NCBI RefSeq assembly: GCF_000003815.2
Contig: NC_049985.1
Location: 981,151 to 1,045,150 of the forward strand
Length of the DNA: 64,000 nt
From: Branchiostoma floridae
Lineage: Eukaryota; Chordata; Leptocardii; Amphioxiformes; Branchiostomatidae
Direction of reading: 5' to 3'
The notes beneath the pieces are model-generated. The model was not told the origin of the DNA. It worked only from the letters and a program-made list of their open reading frames with translations, and did not search any database. The position numbers and the translations under genes were made by a program. How positions within the stretch are numbered: the stretch's first letter is position 1; every line of letters starts with the position of its first letter. Of the stretch, positions 50,006-61,745 are shown in pieces.

Positions 50006-53000
50006 GTGAGTGAACTATACAGAAATTTGACAACAAAAGAGAAACTGGGGTATTTTCGCCAGTCAATGAAGTTTACCACTAGAACGATAAAATCTACATT
50101 GACAACATTTTTGCACCTCATTATTATTTTTCTTACTTAGTTCTGACAAATTGATGATCTGGGCTAAGTGTGTTCTGTATCTTTGGGACAGCATAGTTAC
50201 GTAAGTTATGAATGTATTTCCTTAATGGTTGGGCTGTGGGTAGACGAAAATAGAAAGTCAATAAATGCCCTGTTGGGTCCTTGTAGTCAATGATGCCGAA
50301 ACCAGCAACTAGCCACCGCATTTACAACCTAAACTCTTCGAGTCACTTCAGGTCCTTAACCTTTGACAGTTTGTCAACATACCTTGCGTTGAATGACACG
50401 ATTGCCCACCTGTTAATCATTGGCGGATTCCTGTTGGTTCATAGAGGCCAACCCGCACGCCCCATGTTAATCATTTATGGCCCCCTCTCTGGTTCCATAG
50501 AGGTCAGCACGTGCGCAACGACAACAGGACGTGAGAGGACGGAAGGACCACTTCTCTCCCTTCTCAGCTGCGCCCTCTAGTGACGTCATCACTGACGGAA
50601 TGCGCCGTCTGCACATGTAGGTTCAGGGAATGCTTCTTGTATAAGATTGATTTTGACTATTGTACGTAGTAGGTATTCAAAGTTCTATCTATTGTATAAT
50701 AATAACAAACATTTTTCTATTTCTCTCCAGTGCCCCAGAACCGCAGAAACCCGAAAACCCGAGAGAAGTGGACTATGACAAGTTAGTGTCTCCCATTTCT
50801 TTGAAATAAGAATGAATCTTTAATGTAAATGTGGACCGTTTCTATTTCGTACAAACTATAAGAGCTTGACGCTTTGCATCAAGGGAATCATAATAATTCA
50901 AATATGTTTAGACATTTCATTACATGGTTTTACAATCTCGAAGATATATACTAAGGAGATATCTTCAGTGATGTATGTGATCCTTTATATTTGTGGGTAC
51001 AGAGTAGGTGTCGGACTTCCTATGGTCATTTCCTTGTCATGATAGGTATCTATTGGGCTCATAACGAAGTGGTATGTTAACGTTTTTAACAGCAGAGCTT
51101 TGGAAAGAATAAAACTAGAGTTCCACGAACACATACCTTTGCCAAATAAACCAGGTTTGTTATGTAGAAAGATGTCTATAGACATAAAGATTTTATTTTA
51201 TATGCTATGTTAAGTCACACGAACTCTTATCAATTAGAGTTTGGTGACCTAATACCTCCATGAAATAGTAATGACTTACAAGGGGCCCAAAATCTTATCA
51301 TTATTCTTTGTAGGGGGTGGGGGGTGGTGGTCGAGAGGTACATGTGTACAGGTTTTTATTGTTGTAATATTTTAACGAAAGAAAGTTTGCAAGTTCTTGC
51401 CCGAGGACTAATTACTTTCAGGAGTAGAATTCAGACTAAGATTGTTGTTATGTACATATGCCCTTACTTTTGGCATGACAAACTGATCATATGGCCTAAG
51501 GGTCAACTGACAGATGCAAGGTCTGACCTTTACTCCTCTAGAGTATCAGATTTCTCACAGCACTGCCACTGGTGGAATCAACCAAACCAGGCTGGGGGGT
51601 TGTAATGCTACAGAAGTTTTTGACAAGAATGCCCCTGCTATCCCTAAACTAGCTGCTAGGGGGCCCAAACTTATGTCACTAACTCCTGAGCACAAGAGCT
51701 ATCTAACACCTAAAATTCGTGACCACACCATGTTTAGAATATGAGAAAACACACCCGCAAGTTGCGCTGCAGTACCAAGGGAAGCCGCTAGGGGGCCCAT
51801 CATCGAACTCCCCCTCCGTTTTCCAGACCCCTACCCACCCACCAAATATCATCAGCGTCCGTCGAAGTCTTCTCGAGTTATGCTGTCCACGGACAAAAGT
51901 TTGCAAGTAAACCGGCGCCTGCACTTCCAACAAAGCCGCTAGGGGGCCCAAACTTGCAGCAATCACTCTCTGCTTTAAGGGGTCCCTACCGCTCAAAAAT
52001 CACGACCGCAGCATGTCCAGAACGCGAGATATCAAGCATGGACGTTCCGCTGCAGTACCTTAGCAAGCCGCTAGGGGACCCATTATTGAACTCCCCCTTC
52101 GTTCTCCAGACCCCTACCCACCCACCAAATATCAGCTGCATCCGTCGCAGTCTTCTCGAGTTATGCTGTTCACAAACAGGGGGAAAACACCTAACCGGAC
52201 CGAAAGTATAACCTTAGCCATTCTGGCAAAGGTAATTAGGAGTTGACGGATAGTAAGGACTCTTATATAGCTTAGGTGTTTTTAGATTATTATGTAATGC
52301 TGTACATGCATTTGAATTCTCAGTTTCAAGAAAGTTTTGTTGATTAGAATTATTTTTCATTTAGTTCAGTGGGGCAATTCCACGTACACAAAAAATAGAA
52401 ATCCATTCCAAGAATACATTTCGAAGAAGCTACGTTTCATGTTATGTTAGAATAAAATGTGTAGAGGTTCAATGTTTATGTTATATGGTATCCTCCCTTT
52501 GTTACAGTGAATACGAAGAACATCTCCATGCTGGCTGCAGGGCCCTGCAGACTGGAGACCTGGACACAGCAGAACAAAGCTTTGCAGATGCGCTCAAGTC
52601 TGTTCAAGTCAAAGGTAGTGTAAAGCTAGGCCAAATTGTCTTAAAGGCCGTTAGTTATAATGTTGAAAATCCCTTGTTTCATGTAGACAGTACCATACTA
52701 TTGCAAATCTTTTGTCTCGCTAATATTATCATCTCACTCACTCACTCACTCACTCACTAACTCATCCTGGCCGTATATCAGTCATCGCTGAGGTGGCCCG
52801 TCATTCTTTACCACATTATCATCATCGTCATCAAAGGGTTTAAAACAAAAGCTGTAATTCAGCAGAAAGCAACACCGATGACTGTTATTTTTGGGTTTGT
52901 CAGCAAAGCTAATTCTTAAACAATGCCGCAGTAGTAGAGGCAAAATGGAAATGATTTAAACTGTATAGCACGTTTGACTGCAAAGAAATGTCTATGGATG

Positions 53001-56000
53001 AGGAACATGAAAGAAAATATTAAATTCAATGCTTTTTATAACTTCTTGTTATAGGTGGAGAAAGAAAGAAAAAAGAGGCAGAGCCCCTGTACAAGTTGGG
53101 CGAGGTCTATTTGAAGAGAGGAATCCAGTCAAAGGACGGGTGCGACTTCACCAAGGCTGCAGCACTCTGTAATGCAGCACTGGTAAGGTCAAGGAGAGTA
53201 GATATAGCGGAAGCAATCCGGGAAATAACTCAAGCATTTGTTAAGGAAGTCCTGAAGATAGAACAAAAGGTAGACAGTGATGATACAGAGAAACACAAAT
53301 TCATGCTGAAAGCTGATAGGGACTACGTAGAAAAGGAGTTAAAAAGAATTGAACAAGAGGTAGATCCATATAGCCTTGATGACGAGGACACAAAGATAAA
53401 AGAAGTGGAGATGAAGAGAGTGGAAGCAATCAAAGCAATGTTTCAGGCACTTGTTGATCAGCGTAAAACGTTCATAGCAGGCCTTGTAGGTGAATGCATT
53501 GAGTTGATGGGTCCCCCTCCCTGTAAGTACGCCATGATAGGTTTGGGTTCACAAGCCACAGGATTGGTAACTCCGTACTCTGATCTGGAATTTGCCACTT
53601 TGGTGGAGAGGGAAACCGAGCATAATGCTGGCTATTTCCGCAACCTCACTCATTACCTGCATCTCAAAGTGATCAATCTGGGAGAGACCATTCTCCCGGC
53701 CATGGGGATTAAGTCTCTGAATGATTTCTACTCAGATGACCCTCTGGACAATTGGTTTTATGACTCAGTAACACCGCGCGGCTTTGCGTTCGATGGAGCC
53801 ATGCCACATGCATGCAAGACTCCACTTGGCAGGGGTAGAAACAGAACAGGGACAAGCGAACTTATCCACACACCAAGTAATATGACTAACATCCTAAATG
53901 AAGACCTTACTCTCCATTTAAAGAAAGGCTACCATCTTGCTAGTATACTGGGAAATGTGTCTTTTCTCACAGGAGAACAGGACTTGGTCGATGAGTACAG
54001 GTCGTTATGGACTCAGCAACTGGACGAAAGTAGCGGAAGAGTTCCGTTGGTAATGGCAATTGTAAGCCTAAGTGACAATGCACGTATGTTTCAAACCCAG
54101 GCTCTCACTGCCAACTTGCTGAATGTTAAAAAAGAAATCTATCGGTTTTCGAGCCTAGCAGTGTCTGTTTTGGCGCTACTTCATAACATACAACCGACCA
54201 CAATATGGGAGACTATTCAGAAACTAAGAGATAGTGGAGTCGTCAATGGTGAGAACGCGCATCACTTGATGGTACTAGTCAGTATCTCAGCAGAACTGAG
54301 GCTGCGGACATACATGAACAACCGTATGCAGGTGGAGAACATGTCAGCCTTATCGTCAATGTCGACTGATAATGACATATCGGAGAAATTACACAAAGTG
54401 TTTTACATCTCAAATACAAAACAGCTCATGAGATACTATTACACAGAAAGACCCCTGAGGCACTTTATTTTACATCTGATCGACAATCAGCCGTTGAATG
54501 AACCACCAATTTTCTTTGACAATTCTTCAGAGCTGAAAGCAGAGATATATGAAAGTCTGTGCGATTTCAAAAATTTTAAGAAATTCTCAGAACAAACGTT
54601 ACACAACGATTTATCGAAATTTGGAGAAAACACTAGTACTGCACGCAGTAAAGTTGCCGTCTCACTAAACAACTTGGGTACCGCCTGGAGAAACCTTGGT
54701 GATCACAGAAAGGCGGTCAGCTATTTTGAACAGGCACTCAAGATGAAGCGTAGTATCCATGGTGAGGACACTGCACATCCTGACATCGCAAACTCACTTA
54801 ACAACTTGGGTGCCGCCTGGAGCGACCTTGGTGATCACAGAAAGGCGGTTAGCTATTATGAACAGTCACTACAGATGAAGCGGAGTATCTTTGGTGAGGA
54901 CACTACACATCCTGACATCGCCAGCTCACTTAACAACTTGGGTACCGCCTGGACTAACCTTGGTGATCACAGAAAGGCGGTTAGCTATTATGAACAGTCA
55001 CTACAGATGAAGCGAAGTATCTATGGTGAAGACACTGCACATCCTGACATCGCCAGCTCGCTTATTAACTTGGGTGTCGCCTGGAGGAAACTCGGGGATT
55101 ATAGAAAGGCGGTCAGCTATCATGAACAGTCACTACAGATGAACCGGAATATCTATGGTGAGGACACTGCACATTCTGACATCGCCAAGTCACTTAACAA
55201 CTTGGGTAACGCCTGGACTAACCTTGGTGATCACAGAAAGGTGGTCAGCTGTTATGAACAGGCACTACAGATGGAGCGGAGTATCTTTGGTGAGGACACT
55301 GAACATCCTGACATCGCCAGCTCACTTTATAACTTGGGTTTCGCCTGGGGGAAACTCGGGGATTACAGAAAGGCGGTCAGCTATTATGAGCAGGCACTAC
55401 AGATGAACCGGAGTATCTATGGCGAGGACACTGCACATGCTGACATCGCAAAATCACTTAACAACTTGGGTAGCACCTGGAGAAACCTTGGTGATCACAG
55501 AAAGGCGATCAGCTATTATGAACAGGCACTACAGATAATGAGGAGTATTTATGGTAAGTACACTGCACATCCTGACATCGCCATCTCACTTAACAACTTG
55601 GGTAGCACCTGGGATGACCTTGGTGATCACAGAAAGGCGATCAGCTATTATGAACAGTCACTACAGATGAGGCGGGATGTCTATGGTAAGGACACTGCAC
55701 ATCCTGACATCGCCAGCTCACTTAACAACTTGGGTAGCACCTGGGATGACCTTGGTGATCACAGAAAGGCGATCAGCTATTATGAACAGTCACTACAGAT
55801 GAGGCGGGATGTCTATGGTGAGGACACTGCACATTCTGACATCGTCGGCTCACTTAAGAACTTGGGGGCCGCCTGTAGGAAACTTGGTGATCACAAAAAG
55901 GCGGTCAGCTATTATGAGCAGGCACTACAGATGAACCGGAGTATCTATGGTGAGGACACTGAACATCCTGACATCACCGGCTCACTTAATAACTTGGGTG

Positions 56001-57415
56001 CCGCCTGTAGCGACCTCGGGGATTACAAAAAGGCGGTGAGCTATTATGTACAGTCACTACAGATGAAACGGAGTATCTATGGCGAGGACACTGCACATCC
56101 TGACATCGCCGGCTCGCTTAACAACTTGGGTGCCGCCTGGACTAACCTTGGTGATCACAGAAAGGCGCTTAGCTATTTTGAGCAGGCACTACAGATGAGG
56201 CGGGATTTCTATGGTGAGGACACTGCACATTCTGACATCGTCGGCTCACTAAACAACTTTGGTGCCGCCTGGACTAACCTTGGTGATCACAGAAAGGCGC
56301 TTAGCTATTTTGAGCAGGCACTACAGATGAACCGGAGTATTTATGGTAAGGACACTGCACATCCTGACATCGCAAAATCACTTATCAACTTGGGTAGCAC
56401 CTGGGATGACCTTGGTGATCACAGAAAGGCGATCAGCTATTATGAACAGTCACTACAGATGAGGCGGGATGTCTATGGTGAGGACACTGCACATTCTGAC
56501 ATCGTCGGCTCACTTAACAACTTGGGTGTCGCCTGTAGGAAACTTGGTGATCACAAAAAGGCGGTCAGCTATTATGAGCAGGCACTACAGATGAACCGGA
56601 GTATCTATGGTGAGGACACTGAATATCCTGACATCGCCGGCTCACTTAACAACTTAGGTAACACCTGGGGTGACCTTGGTGATCTCAAAAAGGCGGTCAG
56701 CTATTATGAGCAGGCACTACAGATGAACCGGAGTATCTATGGTGAGGACACTGAACATCCTGACATCGCCAGCTCACTTAACAACTTGGGTGCCACCTGG
56801 GGCGACCTTGGTGATCTCAAAAAGGCGGTCAGCTATTTTGAGCAGGCACTACAGATGAACCGGAGTATCTATGGTGCGAACACTTCACATCCTGACATCG
56901 CCAGCTCGCTTTATAACTTGGGTAACGCCTCGGGGAAACTCGGGGATTACAGAAAGGCGGTCAGCTATTATGAACAGTCACTACAGATGAGGCGGAGTGT
57001 CTATGGTAAGAACACTGCACATCCTGATATCGCCAGCTCACTTAACAGCTTAGGTACCTCCTGGACTAACCTTGGTGATCACGGAAAGGCGGTCAGCTAT
57101 TATGAACAGTCACTACAGATGAGGCGTAGTATCTATGGAAAGGACACTGCACATCCTGACATCGCCAGCTCACTTAACAACTTGGGTATCTTTTGGAGCG
57201 ACCTTGGTGAACACAGAAAGGCGGTCATCTATTATGAACGGTCACTACAGATGATGCGGGTAATCTATGGCGAGAACACTGCACACCCTGACATTGTACA
57301 TGCGCTGAAAAATCTGAGTGTTGCATGGACAGAGCTTGGCAATCTCGTAAAGGGCTTTCACTATTTTCTTCTGAGCGAACTAATGGAACAGAATATCATA
57401 ACTTCAGATAAGTAA
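49658..57415 (+). CDS. Unit 5 gene: GlnD-type nucleotidyltransferase-TPR protein with 20 TPRs
   Basis: Exons: 49658-50005 (containing an assembly gap), 50501-50616, 50731-50781, 52508-52614, 53055-57415. Exons 2-5 sum to 4635 nt, an exact codon multiple. With a normal 234-codon first exon the protein would be about 1778 aa, the longest in the window. It has 20 full 44-aa TPRs plus a degenerate one and tail QNIITSDK. The exon 5 opening ([11 protein letters not shown]) and upstream intron match unit 0. The segment after the nucleotidyltransferase ([20 protein letters not shown]) matches units 1, 2 and 4. The linker ([11 protein letters not shown]) matches units 0 and 3. The gene is therefore a mosaic. 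The nucleotidyltransferase core reads [17 protein letters not shown], followed by FATLVERE rather than FAILVEEE. Confidence 0.86.
49735..49834. other. Assembly gap (100 N)
   Basis: A run of exactly 100 N, the usual placeholder for a gap of unknown size. It falls in exon 1 of unit 5, and comparison with unit 3 predicts about 455 missing bases. High similarity among paralogues is a likely cause. Confidence 0.97.
50501..50616 (+). CDS. Unit 5 exon 2 (small)
   Basis: 116 nt after ggttccatag, ending gcacat|gtaggt; encodes a basic stretch, then [20 protein letters not shown]. Phase 0 in, phase 2 out. Confidence 0.8.
50731..50781 (+). CDS. Unit 5 exon 3 (small)
   Basis: 51 nt between tctctccag and gttagt; encodes [16 protein letters not shown] with split codons at both ends. 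Confidence 0.78.
51630..52230 (+). repeat. Tandem cluster of repeat family R1 in intron 3 of unit 5
   Basis: At least three successive partial copies: gctagggggcccaaac (about 51650), gctagggggcccatcatc (about 51789), gctagggggcccaaac (about 51940) and gctaggggacccattatt (about 52070). Each is followed in part by ccctacccacccaccaaata and cttctcgagttatgctgt. The period is irregular (about 130-150 bases). No coding frame is conserved. Confidence 0.7.
52508..52614 (+). CDS. Unit 5 exon 4 (small TPR exon)
   Basis: 107 nt between ctttgttacag and caaag|gtagtg; encodes [19 protein letters not shown] and a helix ending SVQVKG. The donor is weaker than in the sister genes. Confidence 0.83.
52734..52823 (-). 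mobile_element. 90-base retroposon tail in intron 4 of unit 5
   Basis: Contains (tcac)n followed by taactcatcctggcc, the minus-strand image of a retroposon 3' end with a (gtga)n tail. It is flanked by the direct repeat attatcatc (52725-52733 and 52815-52823). Confidence 0.65.
53055..57415 (+). CDS. Unit 5 exon 5: nucleotidyltransferase and 20 TPRs
   Basis: Opens after ttgttatag with the split Gly codon and [20 protein letters not shown]. The array occupies about 54660-57350. Repeats 9-10 (STWDDL... then ACRKL...) recur as repeats 14-15, exactly 660 bases (five repeats) later, with almost the same DNA. Repeats 12 and 13 share [20 protein letters not shown]. The longer array was therefore probably built by internal copying. 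The last, degenerate repeat differs ([18 protein letters not shown]) and the stop is TAA at 57413-57415. Confidence 0.9.
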
Positions 57416-59621
57416 CCAGCAGCAAACATTCCCTTCCTTAATGCCTCTAAATGACCTCTCTTATTTTGCAAAGACGTCAGATGATAGGCCTGGACAATTT
57501 AGTGCCGTCACATAAGTGGGCACCACGATAGATTGTGAAATGAAAATCATGAGTTTTATTTTACTGTAATTTGGCTGCTATACGGGATGACATTGTGACT
57601 GACATTGTTTGATCCGTACTGCTGTCAGATTTCGCGATAATCAATTTCTTTTGTGCTTGTTGAATACGTCTGTTATTCTTGACGACGAGAACATCTACAA
57701 GGGGTGATCAATATGTTTGTGTCCTCATCCAAATAAGGTGCACAGCTCAAACTTTTGGGCATATATGTAAAGAATAAAATTCTTTTAGGATTATCTACCA
57801 AAATTTAAATTATTGTCACCAAGCGACGTTAGGTGGCAGAGAAGGAAAATATATGGACAATTGAGCTTCGACCTGAGGTGTGCGGGTCAATTCTGCTGAA
57901 ATTGAGACATCCACTTCTTTCTATTTGAAATACAAAGTAAATCATCATCAAACTTTTTGACAATGTATTCTTAGATTTCATTGCATGAGGAACACGATCC
58001 ACACAGCTCTGGTCACAGTTCACCTTAACTGTTCTCGCCACTAACCTACTGATTTTCACAAGGAAGTCGACTGGAAAGTAGCAATGACCACAATGATTTT
58101 AGTGGACATTGATAAAAGACTTTATACTAACGATGCCCAGAAATTTGAATGGTACACCTTATATCTTGGTCATGCCGAGAACTTATCAATCACACCTCAT
58201 ACTTAAGATGTCAGAACGTAAGCCGTAAAGATTCCAATTCTGCTTCCTGTATCAGACTCGTACGTTTAGGAAGGGTAATCATCCAGGTTAACAATGTCAA
58301 TTAAAGTCCAGTTTTGGGATTGAAATGTAGTTGAGTATCAGACCCATGTTACCGCCGTTATGTTGGTGTATATGCATGTTTTTGAGTATATTGCGTATTT
58401 TTACCCGCTTTTACATATATTTATGGGTGGGATTTGATGATTTAGGGCTGGTGGGTAAGTTTTGCAAATATTAAGATTAATGATTTAGGTTGGAGCCTAG
58501 TCAAGTTTAATGTTTTAGGTGCTTTTAGGTGAGGCAACACTGTAATAAGGTACGACTTCTATATATACGGAAAACCCACCAATATAATGTGATTTTTATT
58601 CAGATGATAGGCAACTGGGTCGATGTCTTGTCTATAGGAATGCAAACATGTTTGAATGTCAGATAGTCCGCTTACACCGTCTGAGGAGTTCGCTAGACTA
58701 TATATGATATACTAGGTATGTTTCCTGCATGATCCAGTCAATTAGCAATCGTACGGTTTATGTATGTCTGTTGTGTGGATCAATTAACTTGGGCTATCTA
58801 AACCATATAACAGAACATTATTATACATAAAAAGTCGCTAGTATGTCGAGCTTAGTTCAGGGGTAAGTTAAGTTTGATCTTAACTTTGTAATACACATGA
58901 AATACATTCAAATTACTGTGACAGTTGTGTATATGTAGAGATAATTAAGAAGCCATATTGTGTAATATGATATCATGTCTGTAATAATAACCAATGGCTT
59001 TTATCACCGTGTTGTCCGGAGCCAGTGTTCTATATGTGCAGCTACATGTATGTTGCGAAATACATGTGGAGGAAAGTTTTGTAGTAGCGTGTTGCAATGT
59101 GTATATTCTGGTTTTTGGTCTTCCTATGTGACACCAGTATTATAAGAACATACTGATCTGATCTTATGGATGACATTCTCTGGACACCCCAAAACGGATG
59201 CGAACGCAAGAAAAGAGAGATTATAAAGATATCTCTGAGATCCATGTGATAATAATCAACCACAAAATGGACTGAATGATAAACAAGTGACCGTAGGTAA
59301 CATACTCTGTGACCTAATTATGGTTTCTATGTCGGTTGTGTTGTTTTCTGTGGTGTGTGACATTGTGTTTATATCGCATACAGAACACATCACATCGACT
59401 TATACCAAAAACTTACTTGAAAGCTAACATACCTATCACTTCCAAATTAAACACAGTTCTGTGCGCATCAACAGCAAAATCAGCGTCTTAATCGAACGAC
59501 ACCAAATGAAAACAACCACACAGCTTCACAATGGATACCTGAGACGTACACCATTGTAAAAAGTGGGGCAGCGACAGCTGTGAACAGCTGACAACACGAC
59601 ATGCACATAACCCCATATCTG

Positions 59622-60703
59622 ATTCAGATTCAGCTTTATTCCTGGATGACTTGGCATGTATATACACATGAAATACGTCATCAGTCACAGAATCAACTTT
59701 AAAACATTAATACATTTACAACATTTAAAATTAGACAGCAATCGGATTAAGAAAATATACATGACAGAATCAACATTCTTTACCGCTCATCTAGCACTTT
59801 CGTACAGCAATCGTACAGAGCGGGGTGCAAATGACATCTCATGTCGCTTCGTTTTACTTCTAGATGTCCTGTATCGGGCTTCCCGACGAAGACTGTACGA
59901 ACTGTCCTGAGGTGAAGTAAAGAACTCCCTCAGCGGAGAGCTACTGTCCCGCAGTATGTCTTGTAGAGTCTTCAGCGTCGCTGCGTCCCGTCTGTCTGAT
60001 AGTGAGGGCAGAGAGTCAGATGAGATACCAATGATTCTAAGACAGCGCCTCTGCATGGCTTCTAGCTTGTCTGACAGGTGTTTCGGCAGTCCTCCCGACA
60101 CCGGACTGGCATACTCCAGTAAGGGGCGTAGGAATGTTAGGTAAATCTGGAGCAAGACATCAGTAGGGAGACCAGCCTTCTTTGCTGCTGCAAGGTAATA
60201 CACACGTGGACGGGACTTCGTCAACATGAAATGAACGTGTTCATCCCAGGTAAGGTTGGCAGTGATGTGTACTCCAAGTAGTTTGAAAGACGTAGTCCTC
60301 TGAATCACATGTCCGGATATTGTCGGATGAGGAGGCACAGGAATGTTTACCTCCTTCCTTGCGCTGATAACCATGTCCATTGTCTTTTTCCCGTTTACCT
60401 TGAGAGAGTAGTCCTCCCTCCATTCAACAATGGAGTCAAGTGCCTTCTGCGTTTGACCAGGAAGTGACGCCATTAGCATTTCAGAGGTTGTCAGATCGTC
60501 CGCATATTTGACAGGAACAATGGGCCTTGGCAACCTTGCATCCAAGGTATTTATACAGATGACGAAAAGTGTTGGTGATAGAATACCACCCTGTGGAACA
60601 CCCGCGAGGACGTCGTGGGACTTAGATACACAGGGACCCCACTTTACCTTCTGTGTACGTCCTTCCAGATAGCTGCTGATGCTCATCCGTAAGGACCGAT
60701 CTG
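59622..60703 (-). mobile_element. 5'-truncated non-LTR retrotransposon (CR1/jockey-like) with reverse transcriptase
   Basis: A minus-strand frame (about 60700 down to 59787) encodes the C-terminal half of a reverse transcriptase: GVPQGGILSPTLF and the catalytic YADD, then a thumb-like region with TSFKLLGVHITANLTWD, ending SVRLLYESAR. The element ends in a tandem ctgaat tail preceded by aataaag (59622-59640 on this strand). The flanking repeat atctg is at 59617-59621 and 60699-60703. The duplicate locus at about 35919 shows the empty site. The first ~45 residues of the longer frame come from flanking DNA and are not part of the element. Confidence 0.88.
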
Positions 60704-60709
60704 CTTTGA

Positions 60710-61745
60710 GATAAGTAATTAACAAACCACATGGCATATAGGTCAGCTGTTCCACAATACTAGGGAAATAGGGGTGATTTTTCAAATTATTACATCGATA
60801 ATAAAAACAGCTGCCGCGAAAAAACAACAACAACGTGCTTCATCGTCCAACTATGTGCAGAGGACATGCCAAACTACATACGAATGCGACAACGGGAACA
60901 TACAGATACAGATGCGAACGCGCGTTACATTGACAAAACCAATAACTAGCGAGTCTCTGTGTGTATGGCAAAGGCATAATCCACATTCATGAAAATACGG
61001 CATTACGTCCCTGTTACCTTCGGTAAGCCAGACGAGTAGTGGCCACGAACCCACCAAAACATACTCAACCTATGTCGTATATAACGCACACGCTCCTCCG
61101 AGTCCAAAAATATAAACAACACCAATTATTTGCTACAGTTTTAGTTTCACACCGACAATGGCCTATCCCCTTCGATCCCTGGTGCAAAATATAATCCCCC
61201 TCCATGAACATACCCTTTCTGTCCCTGCTAATTCCCTCTTACTTTCGGTTTGCGGTCACAAAACACTACAACAGCAGATGTCGAATGAACACACACGTTC
61301 CTACCCGTCAGAAAAAAAGCGTGGCCACCCCACCCATATAGTAGTGACAAAGCACCACCAATGCACACAGTGCATACATATATCGCGAAGAGCGCAAATC
61401 AACCCAAGTACGAGATGGCAAAGCTATCGTCATACGCCGACGAAGACAACATCTGCTTGACGATATCCAATTACCACAAGGCTTAAGGCGCGATCATAAC
61501 GAAGACCTGAACCACTATACCGGACGACGTAGGGGTGAGAACTGAAATTATTACATCCATAATAAAAACAGCTACCACGGCAAAAAAAGAACGTGCATCA
61601 TTTCGCAACGGAGTACAGACGACATGCCAAACCACATACGCTTGCGGCAAACGGAACATAGAGATATAGGTGGGAGTGCTCAACACATAAACCGTTCACA
61701 AGACTCTGTCGCTGGAGGTTACCCTCCAGTCACAGAGTAACAATA
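60710..61745 (+). repeat. Hairpin-ended repeat element, second copy of the duplicated block
   Basis: Near-identical to 35925-36930, with the terminal hairpin at 61703-61738. It differs mainly by small indels (for example an extra aataactagcg near 60941). Present before the block duplication. Confidence 0.6.

Noticed and set aside
60704-60833. N-terminal 45 residues of the reverse-transcriptase frame
   Set aside because: They come from flanking repeat DNA that also exists at 35930-36068 without the LINE.
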